From the NCBI GenBank assembly GCA_029238555.1, contig JAQWFV010000030.1, positions 1 to 13,683 on the forward strand: a stretch of 13,683 nt of DNA. The letters are read 5' to 3'. The DNA comes from Flavobacteriaceae bacterium. Lineage in GTDB: Bacteria > Bacteroidota > Bacteroidia > Flavobacteriales > Flavobacteriaceae. This document shows positions 1-6,840 of this stretch, one piece after another (position 1 is the stretch's first letter; each line of letters starts with the position of its first letter). The translations under genes and the position numbers were made by a program. The notes below the pieces were generated by a model, which made no database searches, was not told where the DNA came from, and saw nothing but the letters and a program-made list of their open reading frames with translations.

Positions 1-618
1 GTGTCTGCACATACTGTAGTAGTAGATGCCGGTTCCACAAAGGCCAGCTTGTGTGAGGCGGTTAAAGACCATCCCAACAGAAGAAATTACTTGGCAGCGC
101 ACCCCATTGCTGGGACAGAGTTCTCAGGACCATCGGCCGCGATAGCGGGCCTATTTAAAGGAAAGACACAGATTATCTGTGAAGTAGAACAAACGGCTTT
201 TAAATTACAAGAAAAGGCCTTAGAGGTATTTCAAGCCTTGGGCATGCGTATTCGTTATATGAACGCTGCAGCGCATGATGTTCACATAGCTTATGTGTCT
301 CATCTGTCACATATTAGCGCCTTTATGTTGGGAAAGACGGTCATGGAGAAAGAAGAAAATGAAAGAGATATCTTTGACATGGCAGGTAGTGGTTTTGAAA
401 GTACGGTACGTCTGGCGAAAAGTTCCCCTGCCATGTGGGCACCTATATTTAAAGACAATAAAACAGCTGTGGTAGTGGCACTTTCAGAATACATAAAAAA
501 TTTAGAGCATTTTAAATCTTTGGTAGAAGCCAATGATTTTAATGGGCTGTACGCTCAAATGGAACAAACCAACAGAATTAAAGATATTTTAACTGGGCTT
601 GCCCCTCAACATAAATAA
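1..618 (+). CDS. tyrA: Prephenate dehydrogenase, 5'-truncated by the window edge
   Basis: Oxidatively decarboxylates prephenate to 4-hydroxyphenylpyruvate with NAD(P)+, the committed step to tyrosine, in the cytosol. The 205 visible codons match the middle and C-terminal parts of the TyrA family: DAGSTK at visible residues 9-14 (end of the Rossmann domain), the AHPIAGTE block at 33-40 with the catalytic histidine, a His-rich HDVHIAYVSHLSH helix at 92-104, and MAGSGFEST at 127-135. The N-terminal GxGxxG nucleotide-binding segment is absent, and family members are about 280 residues, so roughly 75-80 residues lie upstream. The GTG at base 1 is probably an internal valine codon, not a start. No ACT regulatory domain follows. 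It is 44 bases from the DAHP synthase/chorismate mutase gene, whose mutase domain makes its substrate, so co-transcription is likely. Identification is confident; the true start is not visible. Confidence 0.93.
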   Translation: MSAHTVVVDAGSTKASLCEAVKDHPNRRNYLAAHPIAGTEFSGPSAAIAGLFKGKTQIICEVEQTAFKLQEKALEVFQALGMRIRYMNAAAHDVHIAYVSHLSHISAFMLGKTVMEKEENERDIFDMAGSGFESTVRLAKSSPAMWAPIFKDNKTAVVVALSEYIKNLEHFKSLVEANDFNGLYAQMEQTNRIKDILTGLAPQHK

Positions 619-632
619 GGCAAAAGCCTTTT
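617..632 (+). terminator. Small stem-loop after tyrA (weak terminator or processing site)
   Basis: A 5-bp perfect stem, AAGGC (617-621) and GCCTT (626-630), closes a 4-base AAAA loop and runs into TTTT (629-632). It begins within the tyrA stop codon. The stem is short and the T run is only four bases, so complete termination is unlikely. Partial attenuation or mRNA processing between tyrA and the next gene is an inference. Confidence 0.3.
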
Positions 633-662
633 AAAAACCTAACAAGATTAAATACATAAGTA

Positions 663-1745
663 ATGGAGAATTCAAAAGAAATGAGAAACTGGTTAGATGC
701 CATGAATTTAGATCATCCGCTTGTAATTGCAGGGCCATGTAGCGCTGAAACGGAAGAGCAAGTATTAAAAATTGCACATGAGTTGAAAGACACCGATGTC
801 AATTATTTTAGAGCGGGGATTTGGAAGCCTCGTACTAAGCCAGGTATGTTTGAGGGAGTAGGTGCTTTAGGGTTAAAGTGGTTGCAAAAGGTAAAGAAAG
901 AAACGGGTTTAAAAACAGCTACTGAGGTGGCTAATAAAGCACATGTAGAATTGGCTTTGGAGCACGATGTAGATCTGTTATGGATTGGTGCGCGTTCTAC
1001 GGTGAGCCCTTTTATTATTCAAGAAATTGCAGACGCCCTAGAGGGAACGGATAAAATTGTATTGGTGAAAAACCCAGTAAATCCAGATTTAGCCCTTTGG
1101 TTAGGAGCAGTGGAGCGTTTGGCCAATGCCAATATTAAGAATTTAGGGGTTATTCACAGGGGTTTTTCTACTTATGAGAAAACCAAATATAGAAATATTC
1201 CGGAATGGCAAATTGCGATTGAATTACAGCAGAAATTTCCAGATTTGCCTATCATTAATGATCCTTCTCACATTACTGGGAAGCGTGATATGATTTTTGA
1301 TGTTTCGCAGACTGCTTTGGATTTAAATTTTGACGGTCTTATGATTGAGACGCATTTTGATCCTGACAATGCTTGGAGTGATGCCGCACAGCAGGTTACC
1401 CCAACCTCTTTGGTTCAGATCATGAAAGACCTTAAGATTAGAAAAGAGTCTTCTGCTGAAACAGATTACAATGTGGAGTTAAACACCTTAAGGGCTCAAA
1501 TAGATGTGATTGACAACCAGCTTATTGAGACCCTTTCAAAAAGAATGAAAGTGGCAGATGCTATAGGAGGCATTAAAAAATCTCAAAATGTGGCGGTCTT
1601 ACAAAGCAACCGTTGGAATGAGATTTTAGGTAAAATGATTTTAGAAGGGGAGTCCAAAGGGCTTAGTGAAGAGTTTGTTTTAAAAATGTTTAAAGCCATT
1701 CACCAAGAGTCTATTAACCACCAAGAGAAAATCTTAAAGGCCTAA
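663..1745 (+). CDS. aroG: Bifunctional 3-deoxy-7-phosphoheptulonate synthase / chorismate mutase type II
   Basis: Two activities in 360 residues. Residues 1 to about 260 are a type I-beta (KdsA-like) DAHP synthase that condenses phosphoenolpyruvate and erythrose 4-phosphate, the first shikimate step. Visible motifs are AGPCSAE at 23-29, KPRTKPGMFEG at 55-65, KNPVNPD at 136-142 and NDPSHITGKRD at 199-209; the expected metal ligands are C26, H202, E229 and D240. Residues 270-360 form an AroQ-class chorismate mutase helix bundle, with the LRAQIDVID helix at 276-284 and SKR at 292-294. This C-terminal mutase arrangement is known from Porphyromonas gingivalis, where prephenate inhibits the synthase; the same feedback here is inference. 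It lies directly downstream of tyrA, which consumes the mutase product. Gene naming for this fusion is inconsistent, so the symbol is approximate; the function is secure. Confidence 0.95.
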   Translation: MENSKEMRNWLDAMNLDHPLVIAGPCSAETEEQVLKIAHELKDTDVNYFRAGIWKPRTKPGMFEGVGALGLKWLQKVKKETGLKTATEVANKAHVELALEHDVDLLWIGARSTVSPFIIQEIADALEGTDKIVLVKNPVNPDLALWLGAVERLANANIKNLGVIHRGFSTYEKTKYRNIPEWQIAIELQQKFPDLPIINDPSHITGKRDMIFDVSQTALDLNFDGLMIETHFDPDNAWSDAAQQVTPTSLVQIMKDLKIRKESSAETDYNVELNTLRAQIDVIDNQLIETLSKRMKVADAIGGIKKSQNVAVLQSNRWNEILGKMILEGESKGLSEEFVLKMFKAIHQESINHQEKILKA

Positions 1746-1828
1746 GCTGTAACATATCCTTAAAACACTTGTCTTTATTAGGTAATGATTTAATAACTTG
1801 CAGCCTCTGGTTGTGAAAAACAAAACCT
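1746..1828 (+). other. Intergenic gap before the DUF2807 gene, no clear terminator
   Basis: This 83-base gap is the largest inside the first cluster. A TTG at 1769-1771 followed 22 bases later by TAACTTGC (1794-1801) is a poor match to the Bacteroidota promoter pattern TTG-N17-23-TAnnTTTG. I see no hairpin with a T run. A separate promoter for the downstream gene is possible but not shown. Confidence 0.3.
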
Positions 1829-2503
1829 ATGAAAAAATATATTGTTTTAGTGACATTTCTTTGCGGATTCCTTGCCATGGGGCAGGGCGTTTTAGAAAGA
1901 AATGTGGGAGATTTTCACGAAATTAAAGTGTATGATTTAATTGCAGTAAACCTCATTAAATCTAACGATAATAAGGTCTTGATTAAGGGATCTCATGCGA
2001 GTGACATTCAATTGGTCAATAAGGATGGGGTCCTAAAGGTGCGTATGATGTTGGAAAAGAAATTCCAAGGAGAGAACACTTTCGTAGAAGTCTATTACAA
2101 AGAATTAGATGTGATAGATGGGAATGAAGGGGCTCGCATTACAGCCAATGAATTAATATCTCAAACCTCCTTAAACTTAAGAGTTCAAGAGGGCGCGGTG
2201 ATAAGCTTGGGACTTGAGGTAGATTATTTGTCTACTAAAGCTGTCACTGGCGGTGTCATAGAAGCGACCGGGATGGTAGATGTTCACGACGTTAATATGA
2301 ATACCGGCGCAATTTTAAGGGCAAAAGAACTCAAGAGTAGTATTACAAATATTAAAGTAACTGCTGGGGGAGATGCAGCCATTTTTGCTACAAAAAGAGT
2401 AGACGTCAATGTAAGGGCTGGGGGAGATGTAGATGTGTATGGAAACCCCAAAGAAGTGACTAAAAAACAATTTGCAGGAGGTAGGATCCGTTTTAGATCT
2501 TAA
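1829..2503 (+). CDS. Secreted DUF2807 (head GIN domain) protein
   Basis: The 224-residue product starts with a signal peptide: MKK, a hydrophobic stretch to about residue 17, and a likely cleavage near the AMGQG segment at 16-20. The rest resembles the DUF2807 or 'putative auto-transporter adhesin, head GIN domain' family common in Bacteroidota. It has short alternating beta-strand turns rich in Gly, Asp, Asn and Val, with two related turns, TAGGDAAIF at 178-186 and RAGGDVDVY at 196-204, suggesting a beta-helix. The function of the family is not established; the adhesin label comes from structural similarity. It has no transmembrane anchor, lipobox or sorting domain that I can see. It lies 12 bases before rsgA, so it is probably co-transcribed with it, yet it is the only exported product among cytosolic enzymes. 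The family call is fairly sure; the role and exact location (periplasm or surface) are unknown. Confidence 0.75.
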   Translation: MKKYIVLVTFLCGFLAMGQGVLERNVGDFHEIKVYDLIAVNLIKSNDNKVLIKGSHASDIQLVNKDGVLKVRMMLEKKFQGENTFVEVYYKELDVIDGNEGARITANELISQTSLNLRVQEGAVISLGLEVDYLSTKAVTGGVIEATGMVDVHDVNMNTGAILRAKELKSSITNIKVTAGGDAAIFATKRVDVNVRAGGDVDVYGNPKEVTKKQFAGGRIRFRS

Positions 2504-2515
2504 TAGGAATCATTT

Positions 2516-3478
2516 ATGAGGGGAACCGTTTATAAATCCACAGGAAGCTGGTATACCGTTAAAGGTAGAGACGGTTCGTTTTACGAATGTAGAATTAAGG
2601 GCAAGTTTAGGATTGAAGGGATTAAAAGTACCAATCCAATTGCCGTTGGAGATGGCGTATCTTTTGAGTTGGAACCTCAAGGGAGTATGGATGAGTCTGC
2701 CCCACAGGGGATTATTCATGCCATTGATGATCGAAAAAATTACATTGTTAGGAAATCGGTTAATCTCTCCAAGCAAACCCACATTATTGCGGCCAATTTA
2801 GATCGGGTATTTTTGATGATTACTTTAAATAATCCTCCAACACATACTGCTTTCATAGACCGTTTTTTGGTTTCTGCAGAAGCTTATGGGATTGAATCGG
2901 TGCTTTTATTTAATAAAATAGACAGCTATACCCAAGACGAACTTTACGAAATAAAATATCTAACACATTTGTATACCCAAATTGGTTATCAGTGTTTAGA
3001 GGTGTCTGCTTTGACAGGACACCATGTGGCGGAATTAAAAGCGCTCATGAAAGATAAGGTGACGCTATTTTCAGGACATTCTGGTGTGGGTAAATCTACC
3101 TTAGTGAATGCCATTGAAAATAGGTTAGACCTAAAGACTGCAGCAATTTCACAGCAGCATATGCAAGGACAGCACACCACTACTTTTGCAGAGATGTATG
3201 ACCTGAGTTTTGGTGGTCATATTATAGATACTCCAGGAATTAAAGGTTTTGGTATTGTAGACTTGGAACCCCACGATATTGGTAATTTTTTTCCAGAGTT
3301 TTTTGCTGTGAAACAAGATTGTAAATTTCACAATTGCCTACATTTAGAGGAACCTAAATGTGCCGTAAAGCAGGGTGTTGAGGACGAGACCTTGTCTATC
3401 TCTAGATATAGGAGTTATGTGCAAATGTTGCAAGATGAGGAGGGTAATTACAGACAGGATATTCACCAAGGATCATGA
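2516..3478 (+). CDS. rsgA: Ribosome small subunit-dependent GTPase A
   Basis: A circularly permuted GTPase that acts in late 30S subunit maturation. The 320 residues show an N-terminal OB fold (about 1-70), then permuted GTPase motifs in the order G4 (NKID, 133-136), G5 (SAL, 164-166), G1/P-loop (GHSGVGKST, 187-195), a G2 region with TTT at 221-223, and G3 (DTPG, 238-241). A C-terminal zinc site follows with C269, C274, H276 and C282. G4 before G1 is diagnostic of the YjeQ/RsgA family, and the length is typical. The ATG at 2516 gives the standard OB-fold start; no Shine-Dalgarno is visible. The last four bases overlap the dtd start as ATGA, indicating translational coupling. No motif is missing. 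Confidence 0.97.
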   Translation: MRGTVYKSTGSWYTVKGRDGSFYECRIKGKFRIEGIKSTNPIAVGDGVSFELEPQGSMDESAPQGIIHAIDDRKNYIVRKSVNLSKQTHIIAANLDRVFLMITLNNPPTHTAFIDRFLVSAEAYGIESVLLFNKIDSYTQDELYEIKYLTHLYTQIGYQCLEVSALTGHHVAELKALMKDKVTLFSGHSGVGKSTLVNAIENRLDLKTAAISQQHMQGQHTTTFAEMYDLSFGGHIIDTPGIKGFGIVDLEPHDIGNFFPEFFAVKQDCKFHNCLHLEEPKCAVKQGVEDETLSISRYRSYVQMLQDEEGNYRQDIHQGS

Positions 3479-3927
3479 GGGTAGTCGTTCAAAGGGTATT
3501 GGAAGCTAGTGTAGTGGTTTCAGGAACAGCAGTAGCCAGTATTTCTAAAGGACTTTTGCTGCTCTTGGGTATTACGCATACAGACACCGAAGAAGACATA
3601 GACTGGTTGGTGAAAAAAATAAGCCAACTCAGAATTTTTGAAGACGCTTCAGGACAAATGAACGCTTCTTTGCAAGAGGTTCAAGGGGAATTAATACTAG
3701 TGAGTCAGTTTACTTTATTTGCTGCCACAAAAAAGGGGAATAGGCCTTCTTATATTAAGGCGGCGAAACCGGAGGTGGCAGAGCCGCTTTATGAAGCCTT
3801 TGGGGAGGCCATGGAAAAGACGCTTGGTAAAAAAATTGGTAGGGGCGTCTTTGGTGCAGATATGAAAGTGTCATTGATTAACGACGGTCCTGTGACCATT
3901 CTAATAGATAGTCAACAAAAAGAATAA
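3475..3927 (+). CDS. dtd: D-aminoacyl-tRNA deacylase
   Basis: Hydrolyses D-amino acids (and glycine mischarged on tRNA-Ala) from tRNA, keeping D-residues out of proteins. The 150-residue length and the MRVVVQRV N-terminus are typical of bacterial DTD. The two family signatures are present: SQFTL at 77-81 and the NDGPVT segment at 136-141, which holds the Gly138-cisPro139 chirality-selection dipeptide. The enzyme works as a homodimer in the cytosol. The start ATG shares four bases with the end of rsgA, and the next gene begins two bases after the stop, so the three genes are very likely one transcript with coupled translation. Identification is secure. Confidence 0.97.
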   Translation: MRVVVQRVLEASVVVSGTAVASISKGLLLLLGITHTDTEEDIDWLVKKISQLRIFEDASGQMNASLQEVQGELILVSQFTLFAATKKGNRPSYIKAAKPEVAEPLYEAFGEAMEKTLGKKIGRGVFGADMKVSLINDGPVTILIDSQQKE

Positions 3928-3929
3928 TT

Positions 3930-4256
3930 ATGGATATTAAAAATGCCCAAGAAGTGGTAGATAAATGGATTAATAATCATGGGGTGCGTTATTTTAATGA
4001 ACTCACCAATATGGCACAGCTCACGGAAGAAGTTGGTGAGGTAGCTAGAATTATTGCCAGGCGTTATGGAGAGCAATCTGAAAAGCAATCAGATAAAGAT
4101 AAGGATTTGGGAGAGGAGCTGGCAGACGTGCTTTTTGTGGTACTGTGTTTGGCCAATCAGACGGGTGTAAACCTGCAAGAGGCCTTTGATAAAAAGCTAG
4201 ACCTTAAAACTTCGAGGGATCACGATAGACACCACAATAATCAAAAATTAAAATAA
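3930..4256 (+). CDS. MazG-like nucleotide pyrophosphohydrolase
   Basis: A 108-residue all-alpha NTP pyrophosphatase of the single-domain MazG-like type. The metal-binding pattern is visible as EEVGE at 33-37 (EExxE) and EELAD at 62-66 (ExxxD), with a Lys/Asp-rich linker between them. Family members hydrolyse nucleoside triphosphates to monophosphates and pyrophosphate, often as a house-cleaning function against non-canonical nucleotides; the exact substrate cannot be read from the sequence. It is much shorter than the duplicated E. coli MazG (about 260 residues), so it is not that enzyme's full equivalent. It follows dtd by two bases and sits 81 bases before aroA. The C-terminus is strongly charged and His-rich (residues 97-103). 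Confidence 0.88.
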   Translation: MDIKNAQEVVDKWINNHGVRYFNELTNMAQLTEEVGEVARIIARRYGEQSEKQSDKDKDLGEELADVLFVVLCLANQTGVNLQEAFDKKLDLKTSRDHDRHHNNQKLK

Positions 4257-4263
4257 GAACTTT

Positions 4264-4292
4264 TTGCCAGTCAAGAAGACAAACTATTTTTC
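4264..4292 (+). promoter_or_regulatory. Candidate promoter for aroA
   Basis: TTG at 4264-4266 and TATTTTTC at 4285-4292 are separated by 18 bases. This fits the Bacteroidota pattern TTG-N17-23-TAnnTTTG with one mismatch in the last base of the -7 element. It lies in the 81-base gap between the MazG-like gene and aroA and would give a leader of about 40 bases. Confidence 0.35.
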
Positions 4293-4337
4293 ATAGGGGT
4301 TTTATATGAATGGCCCTAAACATTTCACCACACGCTT

Positions 4338-5591
4338 ATGACGTATCCAACATTTTCTCTACAGGGCCCAAGTACAAACTTATTGAAAGCGCAGATTGCT
4401 ATTACAGGATCTAAAAGTGAAACCAACAGATTGTTGTTGTTGCAAGCACTTTTCCCAGTACTTAGCATAGATAATTTGTCCAATTCAGAGGACGCTCAGG
4501 CCATGCAAAGAGGGGTGGCTAGTACGCAGGGTACGGTAGATATTTACCATGCGGGAACTGCTATGCGTTTTCTAACGGCTTATTACGCCACACAGCCAGG
4601 TGTTTCTGTGACACTTACTGGATCTGAAAGAATGCAAGAAAGACCCATTGGCATCTTAGTAGACGCATTGAGAAATTTGGGTGCAAATATTAGTTATTTG
4701 AAAAACGAAGGGTATCCGCCTTTGGCGATAAAAGGAAGTGAAATAGCCCGAGAAAAGGTTCAATTGAATGCTGGAGTGAGCAGCCAATATATTTCTGCTT
4801 TATTACTGGTGGGCGCTCGTTTAAAAAATGGATTAACCCTAGAATTGGAAGGTAAAATCACTTCGGTACCTTATATAAAAATGACCCTGAAGTTATTAGA
4901 AAAAATTGGCGTTAAAACAATGTTTGAGGGACAAGAAATTAAGGTATTTCCAGCTGGAAATGTCCTTTCACAAACCATGGTCGTGGAGTCTGATTGGAGT
5001 TCTGCTTCGTATTATTATTCATTAATCGCTTTGTCAGATGTTGGCAGTGAGGTTTCCTTGAGTTCATATTCCTCAGATAGTTTGCAAGGAGACGCAGTGC
5101 TCCGTGACATTTACAGCCATTTAGGGGTTCAAACAACTTTTAAGAAGGACAAACTAGTATTGGCTAAAGTAGCTGCTCCCCATGACGCTATTTTAGAAAA
5201 CGGGCTCTCTTGGGATTTAGCCAATGCACCAGATATAGCACAAACCATTGCAGTGAGCTGTTTTGGCTTGGGGGTGGCTTGTGACCTAACCGGATTACAC
5301 ACCCTTAAAATAAAAGAAACCGACCGTTTACTGGCATTAGAGAGCGAATTAGGTAAGCTGGGTGCTGGGCTTCATGTCACAGAAAAGAGTTTGCATTTAG
5401 AGGCTTTTGATGGAAGTATAAAGCCGCATGTGACCATTGGTACTTATCACGATCACAGAATGGCTATGGCCTTTGCCCCTTTGGCATTAAGAGTGCCCAT
5501 TGCCATTGAAGACGCTGGGGTGGTGAACAAATCTTATCCGGATTTTTGGACAGATATGAACACCCTCGGGATTCAAGTAGCTCCAGTATAG
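4338..5591 (+). CDS. aroA: 3-phosphoshikimate 1-carboxyvinyltransferase (EPSP synthase)
   Basis: Joins phosphoenolpyruvate to shikimate 3-phosphate, the sixth shikimate step. The 417 residues (usual range 420-450) carry the family landmarks: GSKS at 24-27 with NR at 30-31, the loop AGTAMRF at 72-78, ERPI at 101-104, SSQY at 148-151, DWSSASY at 219-225, the catalytic-region Asp299 in the APDIAQ segment, KETDR at 326-330 with Glu327, and DHRMA at 372-376. In most AroA proteins the 'AGTAMR' loop is followed by proline; here it is phenylalanine (F78). I recall the same residue in other flavobacterial AroA proteins, so it is probably a lineage trait. The start at 4338 is the only in-frame ATG near the first conserved strand. 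Function is confident; possible effects of F78 on glyphosate sensitivity are inference. Confidence 0.96.
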   Translation: MTYPTFSLQGPSTNLLKAQIAITGSKSETNRLLLLQALFPVLSIDNLSNSEDAQAMQRGVASTQGTVDIYHAGTAMRFLTAYYATQPGVSVTLTGSERMQERPIGILVDALRNLGANISYLKNEGYPPLAIKGSEIAREKVQLNAGVSSQYISALLLVGARLKNGLTLELEGKITSVPYIKMTLKLLEKIGVKTMFEGQEIKVFPAGNVLSQTMVVESDWSSASYYYSLIALSDVGSEVSLSSYSSDSLQGDAVLRDIYSHLGVQTTFKKDKLVLAKVAAPHDAILENGLSWDLANAPDIAQTIAVSCFGLGVACDLTGLHTLKIKETDRLLALESELGKLGAGLHVTEKSLHLEAFDGSIKPHVTIGTYHDHRMAMAFAPLALRVPIAIEDAGVVNKSYPDFWTDMNTLGIQVAPV

Positions 5592-5644
5592 GCCTTTGGG
5601 AGACCCTATGAACCCTCATAATATGTAATTAAACCTGCTTTTGC

Positions 5645-5676
5645 TTGACAAGGCTATGCCTTGGGTTGTATATTTG
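5645..5676 (+). promoter_or_regulatory. Promoter of queA
   Basis: TTG at 5645-5647 and a perfect TAnnTTTG element, TATATTTG, at 5669-5676, are separated by 21 bases, within the range reported for Bacteroidota promoters. Transcription would begin near 5682, which puts the queA ATG at 5703 about 20 bases downstream. It also excludes the in-frame TTG codon at 5661 as a start, because that codon lies inside the promoter. Confidence 0.65.
5649..5663. repeat. Perfect inverted repeat in the queA promoter (possible operator)
   Basis: CAAGGC (5649-5654), a 3-base TAT centre, then GCCTTG (5658-5663): 6-bp perfect arms. It sits wholly between the two promoter elements and has no T run after it, so an operator is a better reading than a terminator. 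No regulator gene is visible nearby, and the arms are short enough that chance remains possible. Confidence 0.35.
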
Positions 5677-5702
5677 CCATCTTTAAATTAGAAAAAAAAA
5701 CT

Positions 5703-6752
5703 ATGAAATTATCCGCCTTTGGTTTTGAATTACCTGATGAACTTTTATCTGAGTATCCTGCAGAAAATAGAGATGAGTCTAAATTAATGGTGATTAATAG
5801 GGCTAAGGGAACTATTGAGCACAAGATGTTTAAGGACATTATTGATTATTTTGATGAAGGAGATGTGATGGTGCTTAACAATACCAAGGTTTTTCCAGCA
5901 CGTTTATACGGAAATAAAGAAAAAACAGGCGCACGTATTGAAGTTTTCTTATTGAGAGAGCTCAATGAAGAGCAGCGTCTTTGGGATGTGTTGGTAGATC
6001 CAGCTAGAAAAATTAGAATAGGAAACAAATTATACTTTGGTGAAGACGAGAGTTTGGTTGCTGAGGTCATTGACAATACCACTTCTAGAGGGCGAACGCT
6101 TCGTTTCTTATACGATGGGTCTTATACAGATTTCAGAAAAAAATTAAGGGACCTAGGAGAGACGCCACTTCCTAAATATATTAAAAGAGAGGTTGAGGCA
6201 GAAGATGAAGATCGTTACCAAACTATCTACGCCAAACATGAAGGCGCTGTGGCTGCACCTACTGCAGGAATGCATTTTTCTAAGCACTTATTAAAGCGTT
6301 TGGAAATTAAAGGGGTAGATTTTGCTGAGGTTACCCTCCATGTGGGTCTTGGTACATTTAATCCTGTTGAAGTAGAAGATTTGTCCAAACATAAAATGGA
6401 CAGTGAAGAGTTGATCATTGAGGAAAAAGCCACTGAGACCATCAACCATGCAAAGAGCCAGAAGAAACGTATTTGTGCTGTGGGAACTACCGTGATGAGA
6501 AGTTTGGAAACCGCTGTTTCTTCCCAACATACCTTAAATACACACCAGGGATGGACCAATAAGTTTATTTTTCCTCCCCACGAATTTAGTATTGCAAATT
6601 GTATGATTACTAATTTTCACTTGCCTAAGTCTACTTTATTAATGATGATCTCTGCTTTTATGGGGCATGATTTAATGAAAGAGGCCTATAAAGTAGCGAT
6701 TGAAGAAAAATATAAGTTTTACTCCTACGGAGACGCAATGCTTATTATATAA
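5703..6752 (+). CDS. queA: tRNA preQ1(34) S-adenosylmethionine ribosyltransferase-isomerase
   Basis: Transfers the ribosyl group of S-adenosylmethionine to preQ1 at position 34 of GUN-anticodon tRNAs, giving epoxyqueuosine, the penultimate queuosine step. The 349 residues match family length. Conserved blocks are [11 protein letters not shown] at 58-68, ETPLPKYI at 153-160, [11 protein letters not shown] at 182-192, HVGLGTF at 213-219, [10 protein letters not shown] at 260-269, TNFHLPKS at 303-310 and YSYGDAM at 340-346. I chose the ATG at 5703 because it gives the usual MKLSxFxFxLP N-terminus; a reading 14 codons longer from TTG 5661 would begin inside the promoter. It has its own promoter and a strong terminator, so it appears monocistronic. 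No other queuosine gene is in the window. Identification is secure. Confidence 0.97.
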   Translation: MKLSAFGFELPDELLSEYPAENRDESKLMVINRAKGTIEHKMFKDIIDYFDEGDVMVLNNTKVFPARLYGNKEKTGARIEVFLLRELNEEQRLWDVLVDPARKIRIGNKLYFGEDESLVAEVIDNTTSRGRTLRFLYDGSYTDFRKKLRDLGETPLPKYIKREVEAEDEDRYQTIYAKHEGAVAAPTAGMHFSKHLLKRLEIKGVDFAEVTLHVGLGTFNPVEVEDLSKHKMDSEELIIEEKATETINHAKSQKKRICAVGTTVMRSLETAVSSQHTLNTHQGWTNKFIFPPHEFSIANCMITNFHLPKSTLLMMISAFMGHDLMKEAYKVAIEEKYKFYSYGDAMLII

Positions 6753-6768
6753 TTTTATTTAGTGTACA

Positions 6769-6807
6769 AAAAAGCCTGACATAGCCCTAGGTAAAGTCAG
6801 GCTTTTT
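6769..6807 (+). terminator. Strong intrinsic terminator after queA
   Basis: A perfect 12-base inverted repeat, AAAAAGCCTGAC (6769-6780) and GTCAGGCTTTTT (6796-6807), flanks a 15-base loop. The stem ends in five T residues. Because the left arm starts with a run of A, it could work in both directions, although no gene faces it from the other side. It starts 16 bases after the queA stop. Confidence 0.88.
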
Positions 6808-6819
6808 GCATTTTATTAA

Positions 6820-6827
6820 TACCTTTG
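6820..6827 (+). promoter_or_regulatory. -7 promoter element of rlmN
   Basis: TACCTTTG matches TAnnTTTG exactly. There is no TTG at the usual upstream distance: the nearest one (6806-6808) is only 11 bases away, and the expected position falls in the right arm of the queA terminator. If used, transcription would begin near 6833, leaving a leader of under 10 bases before the rlmN ATG at 6841. Confidence 0.45.
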
Positions 6828-6840
6828 AGTGGTGGAAGAT

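Noticed and set aside
5598..5606. GGG-AGA-CCC as an aroA terminator
   Set aside because: A 3-bp stem with no T run cannot be supported as a terminator.
5661..5702. A 14-codon upstream extension of queA from TTG
   Set aside because: The TTG is inside the predicted promoter and the family starts at the ATG at 5703.
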